From NCBI RefSeq assembly GCF_005796105.1, contig NZ_VAUO01000001.1:496001-560000 (forward strand): a stretch of DNA of 64,000 nt, read 5' to 3'. A model generated the notes under the pieces. The model saw only the letters and a list, made by a program, of their open reading frames with translations, ran no database searches and had not been told where the DNA came from. Below are positions 63,211-64,000 of the stretch, piece after piece (positions within the stretch are counted from its first letter, which is position 1; every line of letters begins with the position of its first letter). The DNA is from Pseudomonas mosselii (GTDB taxonomy: Bacteria; Pseudomonadota; Gammaproteobacteria; Pseudomonadales; Pseudomonadaceae). The translations under genes and the position numbers were made by a program.

Positions 63211-64000
63211 ATGAGCTCAGTGCTGAACCATGCAAGTCCAACAGGGGAGTTGGCTTCCGAGGTGACGGACGCGCCAAAAACAGATTTCAAACTCAAAGGA
63301 AATATGGGGACACTCGATCTGGTGTTCACTGTATTGGCTTTCACAGCCCCGCTGGGTGTGGTGTTTGGTTTTTTGTCTTATAATATAAGTTATGGGATTG
63401 GTGTGCCTATTGCCTTTCTAGGCGTCACTGTTCTGATGATAATGTTTGCAGTAGGTTTCACTAACATGACTCGTCAGGTACCACGTCCAGGAGCGTTTTA
63501 TACTTATATTGCCGAGGGGCTTGGAAGGCCTCTGGGGCTTGGCGGGTCATTCCTTGCGCTAGTGACTTATGGGTTCAACATAGTTGCGGCTTTGGTGTTT
63601 GCTGGTATTGCAGTTAACAATTTTATAACTAGCTTTATTGGTGAGAGTGCGGTGGCATGGTGGGTTTGGTCGCTGCTTATGCTTGCGGTAGTTTGGGGGA
63701 TGAGCTACTTCAACGTGGAGTTTTCTGCCAAGGTTCTCACTGTGGTGCTGTTCCTTGAAGTGGTCGCAATAGTAATCTTCGATGTTGTAGTGTTGTACAA
63801 TGGTGGCCCTGAAGGGCACTCCATTGAGCCATGGAATCCCGTAAATCTTATGACGCCGACACTGGGTCTGCTCCTGCTATTCAGTGTTGGATTGTTTAAC
63901 GGGTTTGAAGCAACGGCGATTTATCGTGACGAGGTTCGTGATCCTATTAATACGATTCCTCGTGCTACTTATCTTGCGATTGTGTTTTTAGGTGTATTTT
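63211..64000 (+). CDS. Second APC-superfamily permease, cut by the window end
   Basis: The first ~263 residues of a permease paralogous to the one at 47363. It has a polar N-terminus, then helices with LVFTVLAFTAPLGVVFGF, RQVPRPGAFYTYIAEGLGRPLG, NVEFSAKVLTVVLF and GFEATAIYRDEVRDPI. The ATG at 63211 has AGGAAA six bases ahead; an in-frame ATG at 63205 is possible. It is probably a second importer for the same pathway or for a related compound. Confidence 0.85.
   Translation, partial: MSSVLNHASPTGELASEVTDAPKTDFKLKGNMGTLDLVFTVLAFTAPLGVVFGFLSYNISYGIGVPIAFLGVTVLMIMFAVGFTNMTRQVPRPGAFYTYIAEGLGRPLGLGGSFLALVTYGFNIVAALVFAGIAVNNFITSFIGESAVAWWVWSLLMLAVVWGMSYFNVEFSAKVLTVVLFLEVVAIVIFDVVVLYNGGPEGHSIEPWNPVNLMTPTLGLLLLFSVGLFNGFEATAIYRDEVRDPINTIPRATYLAIVFLGVF

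Noticed and set aside
1..64000. CRISPR array
   Set aside because: No run of regularly spaced direct repeats was seen anywhere; the island repeats are few and widely scattered.

Overview
The first 28.9 kb is high-GC chromosomal DNA of a Pseudomonas, most likely of the P. putida group. The main support is a Zur-type zinc-starvation block (gamma carbonic anhydrase, second dihydroorotase, zinc-free DksA2), a GTP cyclohydrolase I/DUF3429 pair, KGG-repeat stress proteins, AzlCD and an ArnT-type glycosylation operon. This stretch reads as ordinary chromosome, apart from a one-base frameshift in the second dihydroorotase gene and a collapsed mgtC-like remnant.

Near 28.9-29.5 kb, just after the DUF3429 gene, base composition drops and the DNA becomes accessory. 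A five-gene transposition module follows (29.5-34.7 kb): a small first protein, a DDE transposase of TniA/TnsB type, a TniB-type ATPase, a second ATPase that has lost its Walker A lysine, and a TniQ. Cargo from 35 to 43 kb comprises an XRE-type repressor, four small soluble unknowns and a small membrane protein, a large zinc-hook SMC/Rad50-like ATPase (possibly defence), and an MvaT-family xenogeneic silencer beside a very AT-rich tract. Three diverged copies of a ~115 bp element with conserved stems but varying stem sequence lie at 34.7, 38.3 and 43.8 kb.

From 44.1 kb to the window end lies what looks like one catabolic locus: an adrenodoxin-reductase-type flavoprotein, a flavodoxin and a cytochrome P450 with an unusual oxygen-activation motif; an APC permease; a TetR regulator; a type II lumazine synthase and a degenerate paralogue; a flavin reductase; a chemoreceptor; an SDR; an AcoR-type regulator lacking the sigma-54 contact motif; an FAH-family hydrolase; an LLM flavin monooxygenase; a class III aminotransferase; an aldehyde dehydrogenase; and a second APC permease cut by the window end. 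The permeases, aminotransferase and dehydrogenase point to an amine or amino-acid-like growth substrate, oxidised by the P450 and an FMN-dependent monooxygenase. The substrate cannot be named from sequence.

Five dyads of the form TGTSYC-N5-GRSACA (with small variations) sit in four intergenic regions of this locus and none was seen elsewhere. They are the best candidate regulon signature, probably for the AcoR-like protein. No right end of the transposon was found, so whether the catabolic locus is its cargo remains open. No rRNA, tRNA or CRISPR array was found.
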